Below are positions 42,413 through 50,364 of a stretch of 64,000 bases of DNA, one piece after another. A program made the translations under genes and the position numbers. Position 1 is the first letter of the stretch. Every line of letters begins with the position of its first letter. Source of the DNA: CBFHOS01 sp965657645 (GTDB lineage Bacteria; Pseudomonadota; Alphaproteobacteria; Puniceispirillales; Puniceispirillaceae). The notes beneath the pieces were generated by a model. It ran no database searches. It saw nothing but the letters and a program-made list of their open reading frames with translations, and was not told where the DNA came from. Where the stretch lies: contig CBFHOS010000002.1 of assembly GCA_965657645.1 (NCBI GenBank), positions 124,001 through 188,000 on the forward strand, given 5' to 3'.

Positions 42413-43240
42413 ATGACTGGTCTTGCTACATCGACAGTTATGGGCCTGCCCGGTCTCGAGTTGCAATTCGTGGTCGGTTTACTGCTGCAATATTTCTTTT
42501 GCAGCTTGCGCATTGGCGCGTTTTTGTTGTCGGCACCGTTATTTGGGGCGCGGTGGATGCCGTTGCCGGTGCGCATCATGATGGCGTTGGTGCTTGGCTC
42601 TATTGTTGCCGTTCAATTCCCCAGCATTACCATCTCCCAGCTAACGACGGCGCAAACTGTCATGGCGGTGTTTAACGAATTGGCAATTGGCCTTACGGCT
42701 GGTCTTATTCTGTCGATCTTGTTTGCGGCGATTTTGCTGGCTGGTGAAAAGATTGCCTCAACCGCTGGCCTTGGCTTTGCGGCACAGGTTGATCCCCAGA
42801 CAGGTGGCCAGACGCCGGTGGTCAGCCAGACGCTATATCTATTTCTGCTGGTGTTGTTCCTATCGCTGGATGGGCATTTGATTGCGCTGGCGACGATTTA
42901 TAAATCCTATGAATTGATCCCGATCGGCTCTGTGATAAAGCCTGAGGCGATGGTGCAGGCGGGCATTGATGCGGGTGGGGCGATGTTCCTAGCCGCGGCG
43001 ATTATCATGCTTCCCATTGCGATAATCTTGCTGTTGATCAATGTCAGCATCGGCATCATTACAAAATCTGCACCGCAGCTGAACCTATTCTCATTTGGCT
43101 TTCCGATTTCGCTGCTAGCGGTGTTTTTCGCACTTTATATTTCAGTGGGATCTCTTGGTAACAGCATGCGCTGGTTGATTGACGACTCGCTTGAGACTGT
43201 TGAGATGATGATTGTGGAGGTTGGAAATGGCGGAAGATAA
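42413..43240 (+). CDS. fliR: Flagellar export gate protein FliR
   Basis: FliR completes the export gate. The 275-aa membrane protein has the typical start and the segments RIGAFLLSAPLFGARWMPLP, AGEKIASTAGLGFAAQVDPQ and LLLINVSIGIITKSAPQLNL. Its 3' end overlaps flhB by 14 bp, which signals coupled expression. Confidence 0.95.
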   Translation: MTGLATSTVMGLPGLELQFVVGLLLQYFFCSLRIGAFLLSAPLFGARWMPLPVRIMMALVLGSIVAVQFPSITISQLTTAQTVMAVFNELAIGLTAGLILSILFAAILLAGEKIASTAGLGFAAQVDPQTGGQTPVVSQTLYLFLLVLFLSLDGHLIALATIYKSYELIPIGSVIKPEAMVQAGIDAGGAMFLAAAIIMLPIAIILLLINVSIGIITKSAPQLNLFSFGFPISLLAVFFALYISVGSLGNSMRWLIDDSLETVEMMIVEVGNGGR

Positions 43241-44393
43241 AGACGATTCCCAAGAAAAAACCGAAGACCCCTCCCAACAAAAGCTCCAAAAAGCGGCTGA
43301 AGATGGCAAGGTGCTCTCGTCCAAAGAGATGTTCGTATTTTCAGGCGTGGCGATGGGGCTATTGCTGTTATTGGGTGCTGGGCAAATCATCCCAACCGGG
43401 CTCCAGATGTGGTCTGGTCTATTCAATATCAGCCGTGTCGATGCCCTTAGTGGCTTTGGCTTGGCGAAGATCAATTACGCATTTTATCTGGTTGTTCTGG
43501 CGACAATCATTATCGGGGTGCCGATGATGATCGTGGCGTTGCTCACCCAGGCCTTTGTCGGCGGCATTAATTTTGCGCCCAAGGCCCTCCATTTCAAAGC
43601 CAATCGCATTGACCCTATTGCTGGCCTGAAACGGATCTTTTCGGTTAAGGGCTTGGTCGAGCTCGGCAAATCCATTTTGAAAGTGGTGTTGCTATTCGGC
43701 ATTGGCGCGGTGGTTATTTATTCGCAATTGCCACAAATCATTTATCTGCAAGCGGGCACAATCGGCGGCGCGGTTAGCAAGCTTGGCGACATTTTCCCGC
43801 TATTGATTGCGGCCTTGTTGGTGGCGCTATTTGCCATCGCGATGATCGATTATCTATGGCAGCGCCATACCCATGTTGAATCGCTGAAAATGACGTTGAA
43901 AGAAGTGAAGGACGAGTTCAAACAGACAGACGGTTCGCCCGAAGTTAAAGCCAAAATCCGCCGGATGCAGATCCAGCAATCACAAGAATCTGCCCGCCAG
44001 CGTGAGGCTTTGGACGAGGTGTCTAGCGCATCAGTGGTCATCACCAACCCGACCCATTTTGCGGTTGCCCTTAAATATGAGGCTGGTGAGGCCGGTGCAC
44101 CGCGCGTTGTTGCGATGGGCAAGGGCGCTATGGCGAAACAGATTATGGAACGCGCCGACGAGGCGAAAGTGCGGGTATTGCAAATTCCGCTTCTGGCTCG
44201 TGCGCTGTTCTTTACCAGCAATCTTGGTGCGGAAATCTCCGAAGAATTGTACAATTCGGTAGCGGTTATTTTGGCCTATGTGTTTAGGCTAGATCGCGGC
44301 GAGTCTCTGGAAGAGCCAGAAGTCACCTTGCCGCCAGAAATGCGCTTTGACGAGAATGGTAAAGCCGAGAAGGAGGCCGCAAATGGCGCGTAA
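43227..44393 (+). CDS. flhB: Flagellar export switch protein FlhB
   Basis: FlhB sets export specificity. The protein (388 aa from ATG 43227) has the N-terminal EDPSQQKLQKAAEDGKVLSS segment, four transmembrane helices and the C-terminal autocleavage site NPTH in VVITNPTHFAVALKYE. An in-frame TTG at 43212 is less likely. Its stop lies within the next gene's first codons. flhA is not in the window. Confidence 0.96.
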   Translation: MAEDKDDSQEKTEDPSQQKLQKAAEDGKVLSSKEMFVFSGVAMGLLLLLGAGQIIPTGLQMWSGLFNISRVDALSGFGLAKINYAFYLVVLATIIIGVPMMIVALLTQAFVGGINFAPKALHFKANRIDPIAGLKRIFSVKGLVELGKSILKVVLLFGIGAVVIYSQLPQIIYLQAGTIGGAVSKLGDIFPLLIAALLVALFAIAMIDYLWQRHTHVESLKMTLKEVKDEFKQTDGSPEVKAKIRRMQIQQSQESARQREALDEVSSASVVITNPTHFAVALKYEAGEAGAPRVVAMGKGAMAKQIMERADEAKVRVLQIPLLARALFFTSNLGAEISEELYNSVAVILAYVFRLDRGESLEEPEVTLPPEMRFDENGKAEKEAANGA

Positions 44394-44607
44394 AAACAGG
44401 GGACATAGAAGCCTTGGCGAGATGATCAGCACCGTGTGTTTCTACGGCGTGGGACTAGCCTTTATTTTTGAAGGGCTGCAACGCCAGGCTGATGGGGTCG
44501 CAAGTTGGGAATACATCCTGTTATTTGTGGCAGGGGGCGCCAATTTACTGGGCGGCGCGCGCTTTATCATCGCCGATTTAATCTATCACATGCGGGGTGA
44601 CGGTTAA
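44383..44607 (+). CDS. Small two-helix membrane protein after flhB
   Basis: A 74-aa protein with two predicted transmembrane helices (about residues 16-33 and 41-64), a basic N-terminus and a short tail (IYHMRGDG). It starts 11 bp inside the flhB end with AAGGAGG upstream and overlaps the next gene by one base (TAATG). I do not recognise the family. The tight coupling to flhB suggests a minor component of the export apparatus or basal body membrane patch (inference). Confidence 0.72.
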   Translation: MARKNRGHRSLGEMISTVCFYGVGLAFIFEGLQRQADGVASWEYILLFVAGGANLLGGARFIIADLIYHMRGDG

Positions 44608-44828
44608 TGCGTAAAACAGCAGATTTGCAGGTGAATTGTTTTGCCTGCGTGCATCATTTCATTACCCACGACAAATCCAGACCTTATGGGTGCAGAAAAT
44701 TCGGATTTAAGGGTCAATTTTTACCTTCACGCTCGGTTGTACAGGCAACTGGCATGAAATGTGCTTACTACCAGCAGAAATTCCCACCGGAACAAAGCCG
44801 GTCGGTGACCGGACGAAACGGGAGATAA
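44607..44828 (+). CDS. Small cysteine-motif protein (putative metal binding)
   Basis: A 73-aa protein with four cysteines: CFAC near residue 11, GCRKFGFKGQ in the middle and MKCAYYQQK later. The pattern CxxC, GC+xFGFK, PS, V, SG/TG, C is that of a widespread family of small uncharacterised bacterial proteins; the cysteines probably bind zinc or form a structural cluster. It is coupled by a one-base overlap to the previous gene and lies 2 bp before the next. It is read as part of the flhB transcript. Confidence 0.7.
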   Translation: MRKTADLQVNCFACVHHFITHDKSRPYGCRKFGFKGQFLPSRSVVQATGMKCAYYQQKFPPEQSRSVTGRNGR

Positions 44829-44830
44829 AT

Positions 44831-45568
44831 ATGAGTACCGAGTATAATGCGGTGCAGGAAAGCATCAAAATTGCGCTAGACGCAGCCGACGCGGCAACTG
44901 ATGTGACCTCTGAATTTAACAAGATTAAACGCGACAACAAAAAGCTGGAGAGCGGTATGAAAGCGGTCCATCGTTATACGGTAATCATTTTCGCAAGTTC
45001 AATGGTTGCGGCCGTGGTCGCGCTGGTTTTTGCGGCGATGATATATTTCCGTACCATGTCTGATCTAACAACGATGACAACGACTAGCCGTGAGGCACTC
45101 GTGGTATTTGCCGAGAATGTTGAATCGGTAAATGGCTCGTTGCAGAATTTGAAAGACGCGCTTTCAACACAGGAAAAGCTGGTTGAACAGAATAAAGAAC
45201 TTATCGCCCAGCTCGATGGCCTAAAGCAGGTAACATTGCGCAGTAGCGAGCAGTCGGTTAATGCGATGAAGCAGGCCGCGGTTGATATTTCGGTAACAAA
45301 CAAACAGCTTGCCGCCAATATCGCCGACGGAATTGCCGCCGAAATGCAGAGCATGGCAACCAGAGTTGGCCGGGATATCGCCGCAATGGAAGAAGCCAGC
45401 GCCGCGTCCAGAGCTGATATGATGGCAACCATTAGCCAGACTAAAGATGGCGAGCGGGTAGCCGCTAACCAACGCATGATCATCAAGAACATGAATGATC
45501 TTGCCGCCCAGAATAAGGAAATTATCCGCAAATTCGACGAGAAAGATAATCGTGTAAGCTATCCATAA
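44831..45568 (+). CDS. Single-pass membrane coiled-coil protein
   Basis: A 245-aa protein with a cytoplasmic N-terminus of about 48 residues, one transmembrane helix (about 50-73) and a long coiled coil (about 85-240) rich in Ala, Gln, Glu and Met. The build resembles MCP signalling or scaffold coiled coils, but no methylation-site or signalling hairpin pattern is evident. GGGAG precedes the ATG at 44831. Function unknown; its place in the flhB block points to motility or polar localisation (inference). Confidence 0.72.
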   Translation: MSTEYNAVQESIKIALDAADAATDVTSEFNKIKRDNKKLESGMKAVHRYTVIIFASSMVAAVVALVFAAMIYFRTMSDLTTMTTTSREALVVFAENVESVNGSLQNLKDALSTQEKLVEQNKELIAQLDGLKQVTLRSSEQSVNAMKQAAVDISVTNKQLAANIADGIAAEMQSMATRVGRDIAAMEEASAASRADMMATISQTKDGERVAANQRMIIKNMNDLAAQNKEIIRKFDEKDNRVSYP

Positions 45569-45625
45569 GGGGTAATGCCGCAGAGAAGCGGACCCAAACG
45601 GAATAATATAAACTACATTGATACT

Positions 45626-45664
45626 ATCAAGCGTGATTACTAATATGACTAGAGCACGCTTGAT
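45626..45664 (+). promoter_or_regulatory. Perfect 10-bp inverted repeat upstream of the PDZ-like membrane protein
   Basis: ATCAAGCGTG (45626-45635) and CACGCTTGAT (45655-45664) with a 19-base spacer. It lies 20-60 bp before the ATG at 45685. It may be an operator for a dimeric regulator or a leader hairpin; no T-run follows. Confidence 0.45.
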
Positions 45665-45684
45665 TATCTACAAGGGATTGGACA

Positions 45685-46662
45685 ATGGCCGAAACTGAAC
45701 AGATGCAGCAAGACAAGGTGGCAATGCCGCCGGCGGCTGTTGACGGGTTGATGCCTGGTCCTAACGCCGGTGATTATGGTGATGCATCTAATGCAGAGGC
45801 CAGCAATCCCGGCGATGCCATTTTGGATGGCGAAAACACGACTGAGAGCGTTAATGCTAATGAGACAGGCGAGGCAGGAAATGCCAGCGCCAGCGCGGCG
45901 TCTGCACCGGACGTTCGGATCGGCTTGTTCACGATTAAAGACGTAAAGAATGTCTGTCGGGCAAGAACCCTGCGACTGCAAAAAGACGATGTCATCGTTG
46001 GCATTGATGGCCGGCTTTTGGACCTTGATCTAGAATCCTTTCTCGATACGTTATTTGAGTGTGATACCGAAGTCGGGGTGATGCTGACAATTTATCGCAA
46101 GGGCATCATCTTTAACGTGATCGCACGCGGCATGCTTGGCTGTGTGATGGAATACACAAAGCCTGACATGATCGAGGAAGCCACCAAGGCTTTCAAAGAA
46201 GCGAATGTCGGTGCACCAGAAGAATATCATATTTTTGAGGTGCTTCGTGACATCCAGCGCCGCTGTTCAATTGTTGACACCGAGCCATCATTGCTTGCGG
46301 TATTGTTTTCACCAGCATGGCTAATCCAGAACAAATTATGGGAAGCGTTGATCGCTGTCGTGTTGATTTATGGCACAACCCTAACCGTTCATTGGATGCT
46401 ATTTGTCATGGCAATCGTGTTGCTCGGCCTTTATTTCCGCCGTGCACAAATAACGCTCAAACGTAGCTTTGGGCTATTTCGTGACCGCCAGATGTGGATG
46501 GTGATTGCGGCCCGTGATATGCTCGAAGTCCAGCAAACTTGTCGGAAATTTGATCCTAAATGTACGTTTAATCCTGATCTGGTTGGCCCTCCCGAAATGG
46601 AAGAGGCCCGCCCTAAAAAACGCCGCCGCCGTAGTGCAGGCGCCGCGCCGTCAGCCGCTTAA
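45685..46662 (+). CDS. PDZ-like membrane protein with basic tail
   Basis: A 325-aa protein with an acidic, disordered N-terminus (1-75), a PDZ-like domain (about 77-148: KNVCRARTLRLQKDDVIVGI, then DGRLLDLDLESF), a helical linker (150-215), two close transmembrane helices (about 217-251) and a basic C-terminal region ending PKKRRRRSAGAAPSAA. I do not recognise the family. It follows the flhB block by 116 bp, with an inverted repeat in that gap, and ends at a strong terminator. A scaffold binding protein C-termini in the inner membrane is a reasonable guess. Confidence 0.7.
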   Translation: MAETEQMQQDKVAMPPAAVDGLMPGPNAGDYGDASNAEASNPGDAILDGENTTESVNANETGEAGNASASAASAPDVRIGLFTIKDVKNVCRARTLRLQKDDVIVGIDGRLLDLDLESFLDTLFECDTEVGVMLTIYRKGIIFNVIARGMLGCVMEYTKPDMIEEATKAFKEANVGAPEEYHIFEVLRDIQRRCSIVDTEPSLLAVLFSPAWLIQNKLWEALIAVVLIYGTTLTVHWMLFVMAIVLLGLYFRRAQITLKRSFGLFRDRQMWMVIAARDMLEVQQTCRKFDPKCTFNPDLVGPPEMEEARPKKRRRRSAGAAPSAA

Positions 46663-46683
46663 TAAATCTCCTCATATCATTCC

Positions 46684-46711
46684 AAGGCTAGCCACTAGGG
46701 CTAGCCTTTTT
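46684..46711 (+). terminator. Rho-independent terminator after the PDZ-like gene
   Basis: AAGGCTAGCC (46684-46693), five-base loop, GGCTAGCCTT (46699-46708), then T residues to 46711. It ends the long fliK/fliO-to-45685 gene block. Confidence 0.88.
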
Positions 46712-47101
46712 GGATTGCGCCCCTGTTGCACCCCCTGTAGCGCCGGTTGTTGCGCCGGTTATTTGTGGTGCACCGCGGCAAGGTTTGCATGGATGGGTGG
46801 GGCGTATGGCGGGGCCGTGGGAGATCGAGCCAAAGGTCCGCCGTCTTGATAGCGCACCAGTATGGCCCTATGAGGCCGCCCGATATCAGCGCCCCTATCA
46901 CAGACGCCCTATCACAGAGATGCATCACAGAGATGCATTACAGATGCACCACAGAGATGCACCACAGATGCAACAAAGACGCACCAAAGACGCGCCACAG
47001 ACGTATCAGCAACGCCCTATCATGTTGGGTCACACCAGACGTAGAAAGGGCCATCCAGCGTGGCTAGATGACCCTCAATTCGGCGGTATAGATTACCGTT
47101 A
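46712..47101. repeat. Gene-free region with degenerate 11-13 bp tandem repeats
   Basis: Between the terminator and the pomB stop I see no convincing gene. From about 46899 to 47005 variants of CACAGAGATGCAT, TACAGATGCAC and CAAAGACGCAC repeat with mixed 11- and 13-base periods. Such a mixed period would break a frame. The upstream part is rich in GTTGCGCC-type repeats. It may be a repeat expansion in a spacer region. Confidence 0.6.
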
Positions 47102-48265
47102 TTAGTAGTTGATTTCGATCTCGATCCGGCGGTTCAGAGCGCGGCCGTTCGCGGTATTGTTGGTCTCGACCGGCTTGGTCTCGCCAAAGCTCACCGCTTC
47201 CATACGTCCGGCTGGGATCTTGCCCGTATTTTCAAAGGCCTGGACAACACTCGCCGAACGCGCCGCCGCTAGGTCCCAATTGTCGCGGAATTGCGAGCCA
47301 AAGATTAGCGGCACATTATCCGTATGACCTGACACAGTGACCATGCCGTCGCCATCGGCGTTAAGCCCAGCGATTTGTTCCATGATAGTTTGGGCGGCAG
47401 GGGTCAACTCGGCTGAACCAGAGCGGAAAGCGCCGCCAGATCCAACAGTGATGATAACCTTGTCCTCTTGACGATCAACGGCGACTAGGCCTTCACCGAT
47501 TTCCTCACGCAGGGCGACCTTGAACTCGTCTTCGGCAATCTTGGCGCGTTCATTTGACTCTTCTTGCTCGGCCTTTTCTTGGGCTTCGGCTATTGATGCG
47601 CTTTGCTGTTGTTCGATGGCTTCTGTGGCCGCTGTTAATAGCTGGTCCATCTTTGCCTCTAACCCACCAAACAAGACTTCCTGATCGGCTTTGCCGCTGG
47701 CGTTTTTCGCCTGTTCAATGGCGTTCAATGTTTGTTTCAATAGGGCAGGCAGATCTTCTTCCTCGGCGTCAGTCGCGGTAAAATTCACCAATACTTTCTC
47801 GCCAAGGGTTTCAACTTCAATTTCACCACGGGCAATCGCGTCTTCCAACGCTTTGACAATGTCCTCGGCGGCGGTGCTTGGGCCACCGTCTTGATCCTTC
47901 TCGCGCTGTTTAACTTCAACATCCGGCTTTGTTGTGTCGGTGGTTTGCTGGGTCAACTCTTCGCTAATTGAAGGCGATGGAGAAGGGCTAAAATTCAATG
48001 ATAGGATTGTTGTGCCCTTTGGCTGTTCCACGATTGGCACGACTTGCTGGACACCAAAGGCGTTTTTCAGAGAGCCCGAAATCTGTTTAAATTTGGGTAC
48101 GTTAAATTCAGCAAAAGACAGAATGAGAACGAAGAAGGCCATCAACAGAGTAGCCATATCGGCAAAGGTTGCCATCCATGCAGGCGCACCCACAGGCGGA
48201 CATTTAGGACATTCCTCCTCTTCCTCTTCGATGACTACTTCTGGTTCTTGGATTGCTTCAGCCAT
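47102..48265 (-). CDS. pomB: Flagellar stator protein, PomB/MotB type
   Basis: The stator B subunit. The 387-aa protein has an N-terminal cytoplasmic segment with paired Cys (ECPKCPP), one transmembrane helix with the channel aspartate in FADMATLLMAFFVLILSF, then FNVPKFKQISGSLKNAFGVQ as in Vibrio PomB. A long acidic coiled coil (about 110-265) follows, and then the OmpA peptidoglycan-binding domain with VSGHTDNVPLIFGSQFRDNW and NRRIEIEI. Vibrio PomB has about 315 residues; the extra length is in the coil. It is downstream of pomA by 34 bp. Sodium specificity is inferred from resemblance. Confidence 0.87.
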   Translation of the reverse strand: MAEAIQEPEVVIEEEEEECPKCPPVGAPAWMATFADMATLLMAFFVLILSFAEFNVPKFKQISGSLKNAFGVQQVVPIVEQPKGTTILSLNFSPSPSPSISEELTQQTTDTTKPDVEVKQREKDQDGGPSTAAEDIVKALEDAIARGEIEVETLGEKVLVNFTATDAEEEDLPALLKQTLNAIEQAKNASGKADQEVLFGGLEAKMDQLLTAATEAIEQQQSASIAEAQEKAEQEESNERAKIAEDEFKVALREEIGEGLVAVDRQEDKVIITVGSGGAFRSGSAELTPAAQTIMEQIAGLNADGDGMVTVSGHTDNVPLIFGSQFRDNWDLAAARSASVVQAFENTGKIPAGRMEAVSFGETKPVETNNTANGRALNRRIEIEINY

Positions 48266-48299
48266 AAGGTCTCTCCTGCTATTGCGGTCTGCTAACCAC

Positions 48300-49061
48300 C
48301 TATGCGGCGGCTAGCTTTTCCTGCAATTTAGGGGGAAGATTAGACAGCATATGATCCTGAATATTACGCGGTGACTCGCCGCGGGCAATATTACGAAGAC
48401 CTTCAACAATCATCTCGCGATAGATAGTCTCATAGGCAGTATAGCCCTCAAGCTTGGTCACCATCGGTGCAAACAGGATGTTGGCAATAAACGCACCATA
48501 CAAAGTCGTCAAAAGCGCCACCGCCATCGCCGGGCCAATAGCCTTTGGATCGGCCATGTTACCAAGCATAAGAACAAGACCAACCAATGTACCGATCATG
48601 CCCATCGCCGGGGCTAGGTCGACCCATGCTTTAATTACGCCCTGATTAGCTTCGTGGCGCGCTTTCATGGATTTGATTTCTTGCTTTAGCTGGGCGGTTA
48701 ATTTCGCTTCATCAGCGCCATCAACCAGCATTTGCAGGCCTTTTTCAAAGAACTTGTCGGGAACTTCCTGACCTTCCAGTGCCATCATACCGTCCTTACG
48801 GGCGATACCAGCAAGCTCGACCATGCGCTCGATCATGCTGTCTTGCTTTTTGACAGGTGGCAGGAATGCCTTGGCCATAACGCCAAAGCTACCCAGAAAC
48901 GTGCCCATCGGCGTGGTGTACATCACCGCAAAGAACGTGCCGCCGAAAACGATCAAAATCGACGCGGTATCAATAAATGCAGCGATACCACCGCCGGAGA
49001 CCATCGCTCCTACGATCATACCAATGGCCCCAAGCAGGCCTATAAGTGACGCAATATCCAT
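48300..49061 (-). CDS. pomA: Flagellar stator protein, PomA/MotA type
   Basis: The stator A subunit. At 253 aa it matches Vibrio PomA in length, shorter than E. coli MotA (295). Four transmembrane helices are visible: residues about 4-24, 30-52, and a pair near 150-200. The conserved proline segment is VDLAPAMGMIGTLVGLVLML, and the cytoplasmic loop carries charged residues that would face FliG. A sigma-54 promoter 45-60 bp upstream drives pomA-pomB. Confidence 0.9.
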   Translation of the reverse strand: MDIASLIGLLGAIGMIVGAMVSGGGIAAFIDTASILIVFGGTFFAVMYTTPMGTFLGSFGVMAKAFLPPVKKQDSMIERMVELAGIARKDGMMALEGQEVPDKFFEKGLQMLVDGADEAKLTAQLKQEIKSMKARHEANQGVIKAWVDLAPAMGMIGTLVGLVLMLGNMADPKAIGPAMAVALLTTLYGAFIANILFAPMVTKLEGYTAYETIYREMIVEGLRNIARGESPRNIQDHMLSNLPPKLQEKLAAA

Positions 49062-49104
49062 AAAAACTCTACCTTCTAGCTAGCGCTATTCTGTAACCCA
49101 CTAA

Positions 49105-49120
49105 GCAAATTACATACCAA
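49105..49120 (-). promoter_or_regulatory. Sigma-54 promoter for the pomA-pomB operon
   Basis: On the minus strand TTTGGTATGTAATTTGC: GG, ten bases, GC, with a TTTGC -12 element and a TGGTAT -24. The start near 49093 leaves about 32 nt before pomA. Confidence 0.72.
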
Positions 49121-49230
49121 ACAGAAAGTGATGCTGAATTTACCTATGAAATTTACCGTTTAGTGGTTTTAATATGCCCGTTCCCTAATACTCTAACGCA
49201 GTGTATGATTTTGCCAAGGGAGTGGAGCCA

Positions 49231-49746
49231 ATGATGCGAAAAGAAATACGGCATTCCAGAATGCAGGGTGGCAGGATTATGCTGGCATCGCTCTATCTGG
49301 CTGGCCTATTGCTCATGCCATTCACCAGTGCATCGGCCCGTGACTTTATCGCGCGGGAGCACCTAGTTGTTGATTTACGGCATGGCATTGAATGGCTGCG
49401 TTGTAGCGTGGGCCAGACATGGAATGGCCAATCATGTGACGGTGAAATTGTGCGGCTGAATCACGAAGAGATTGCCATTGCGATTACCCAAGCGAACGAA
49501 CAGCTGGGCGGAAAATGGCGTTTGCCATCGCGCGAAGAGCTGGAAGGTCTGGTGTGTGAGGAGTGCCCCGATACCAAGATTGACCTGGAATATTTCCCCA
49601 ATACTGTGCGCGAGCCCTATTGGACAGGCGAGGTGAATAGCCGGGCGTCACGTCATATCTGGTCGGTAAATTTCTTTACTGGCTATACGTATGGTCGGTT
49701 TTTTCCGGATCAGCAGCTAGCTGTGCGTCTTGTGCGCGCGCGATAG
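49231..49746 (+). CDS. Exported DUF1566-domain protein
   Basis: A 171-aa protein with an N-terminal signal peptide (basic start, hydrophobic run LASLYLAGLLLMPF, cleavage after SASA) and a DUF1566 domain: the WNGQSCDG segment, then KWRLPSREELEGLVCEECPD, WTGEVNSRASRHIWSVNFFT and VRLVRAR at the end. DUF1566 (Lcl-type) proteins are extracytoplasmic, often with ligand or carbohydrate-binding roles, mostly undefined. ATG 49231 follows GGAGTGGAG; a GTG at 49201 is in frame but would lengthen the signal peptide. The 3' end overlaps a gene on the other strand by 71 bp. Confidence 0.78.
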   Translation: MMRKEIRHSRMQGGRIMLASLYLAGLLLMPFTSASARDFIAREHLVVDLRHGIEWLRCSVGQTWNGQSCDGEIVRLNHEEIAIAITQANEQLGGKWRLPSREELEGLVCEECPDTKIDLEYFPNTVREPYWTGEVNSRASRHIWSVNFFTGYTYGRFFPDQQLAVRLVRAR

Positions 49747-49993
49747 CGGCGGCCTTTTTCGCACGTTTCTCAAACTGCCACGCGGTAAGCTTGATGACGA
49801 ACAATATGCCTCCACCAATCCAGATGGCGGCGGCGGCGCGTTCTGCGGTGACCATTTTTAGATAATGCACATTTTCGCCGGCGGTCATGCCAAACAAAAC
49901 CGTGCCAACGGCGGCAAAGACAAACAGGCGGATTACTTGGCAGCGGGCGCATGGTGCCCCTCTCTTTGGTCTGCTTCTAAATAATGTAATCAC
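49676..49993 (-). CDS. Small membrane protein driven by a sigma-54 promoter
   Basis: A 105-aa protein from GTG 49993 (ribosome binding site AGAGAGG), with a CARC pair, two predicted transmembrane helices (about residues 20-39 and 52-72, AIWIGGGILFVIKL) and a basic, Ala-rich C-terminal helix. A longer frame begins at 50050, but its first codons are the promoter site itself, so GTG 49993 is the better start. I do not recognise the family. The promoter suggests co-expression with flagella. It overlaps the end of the DUF1566 gene by 71 bp in the convergent direction. Confidence 0.65.
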   Translation of the reverse strand: MITLFRSRPKRGAPCARCQVIRLFVFAAVGTVLFGMTAGENVHYLKMVTAERAAAAIWIGGGILFVIKLTAWQFEKRAKKAAAIARAQDAQLAADPEKTDHTYSQ

Positions 49994-50029
49994 GATATAA
50001 CCTCTCTGGACCGCTATTGTACCGGTAAC

Positions 50030-50045
50030 GCAATTGCCGTGCCAT
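50030..50045 (-). promoter_or_regulatory. Sigma-54 promoter for the 105-aa membrane protein
   Basis: On the minus strand ATGGCACGGCAATTGC matches the full consensus TGGCACG-N4-TTGC, with GG and GC separated by ten bases. The start near 50018 leaves 25 nt before GTG 49993. Confidence 0.82.
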
Positions 50046-50050
50046 GCCAA

Positions 50051-50364
50051 ACCTTGTCATGTTTACCAGCCGCGTCAAAGTGAAAAACTCCGGTAAATAT
50101 GACGAAAAACGGCACATTTTCCGTCCATTTTGCCGCAAAAATCCGTCTAATCTTTGACACTCTCAATTTTGCTCAAATATTAGCGATTATTAATTAACTG
50201 AAAATTAATAATATTTTTGTCTGAAAAATGACAAAGCGGACCGTCAAATAGAAATTTTGAAAAAGGTGATTCTGGCTTGCATGATCTCTTCAGCGCCAAG
50301 GACCAAAGCCAAGAGTTCGCGCAAAACAGCTAGATGAAGTTGACGGAAGACCACGGAGGATTTT
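50051..50364 (+). promoter_or_regulatory. Upstream region of rpoN, no gene; possible sigma-70 promoter
   Basis: About 314 bp without a credible gene, A/T-rich from 50160 to 50240. TTGACA (50154-50159), 17-18 bases, then ATATTAG could be a housekeeping promoter for rpoN with a leader of about 180 nt. The match of the -10 is moderate. No GG-N10-GC site was found before rpoN. Confidence 0.35.

Noticed and set aside
46710..47105. Plus-strand TTG-start frame of 131 codons after the terminator
   Set aside because: It starts within the terminator T-run, has no ribosome binding site and consists of His/Arg/Gln repeats from degenerate 11-13 bp units, so it is treated as noncoding repeat.
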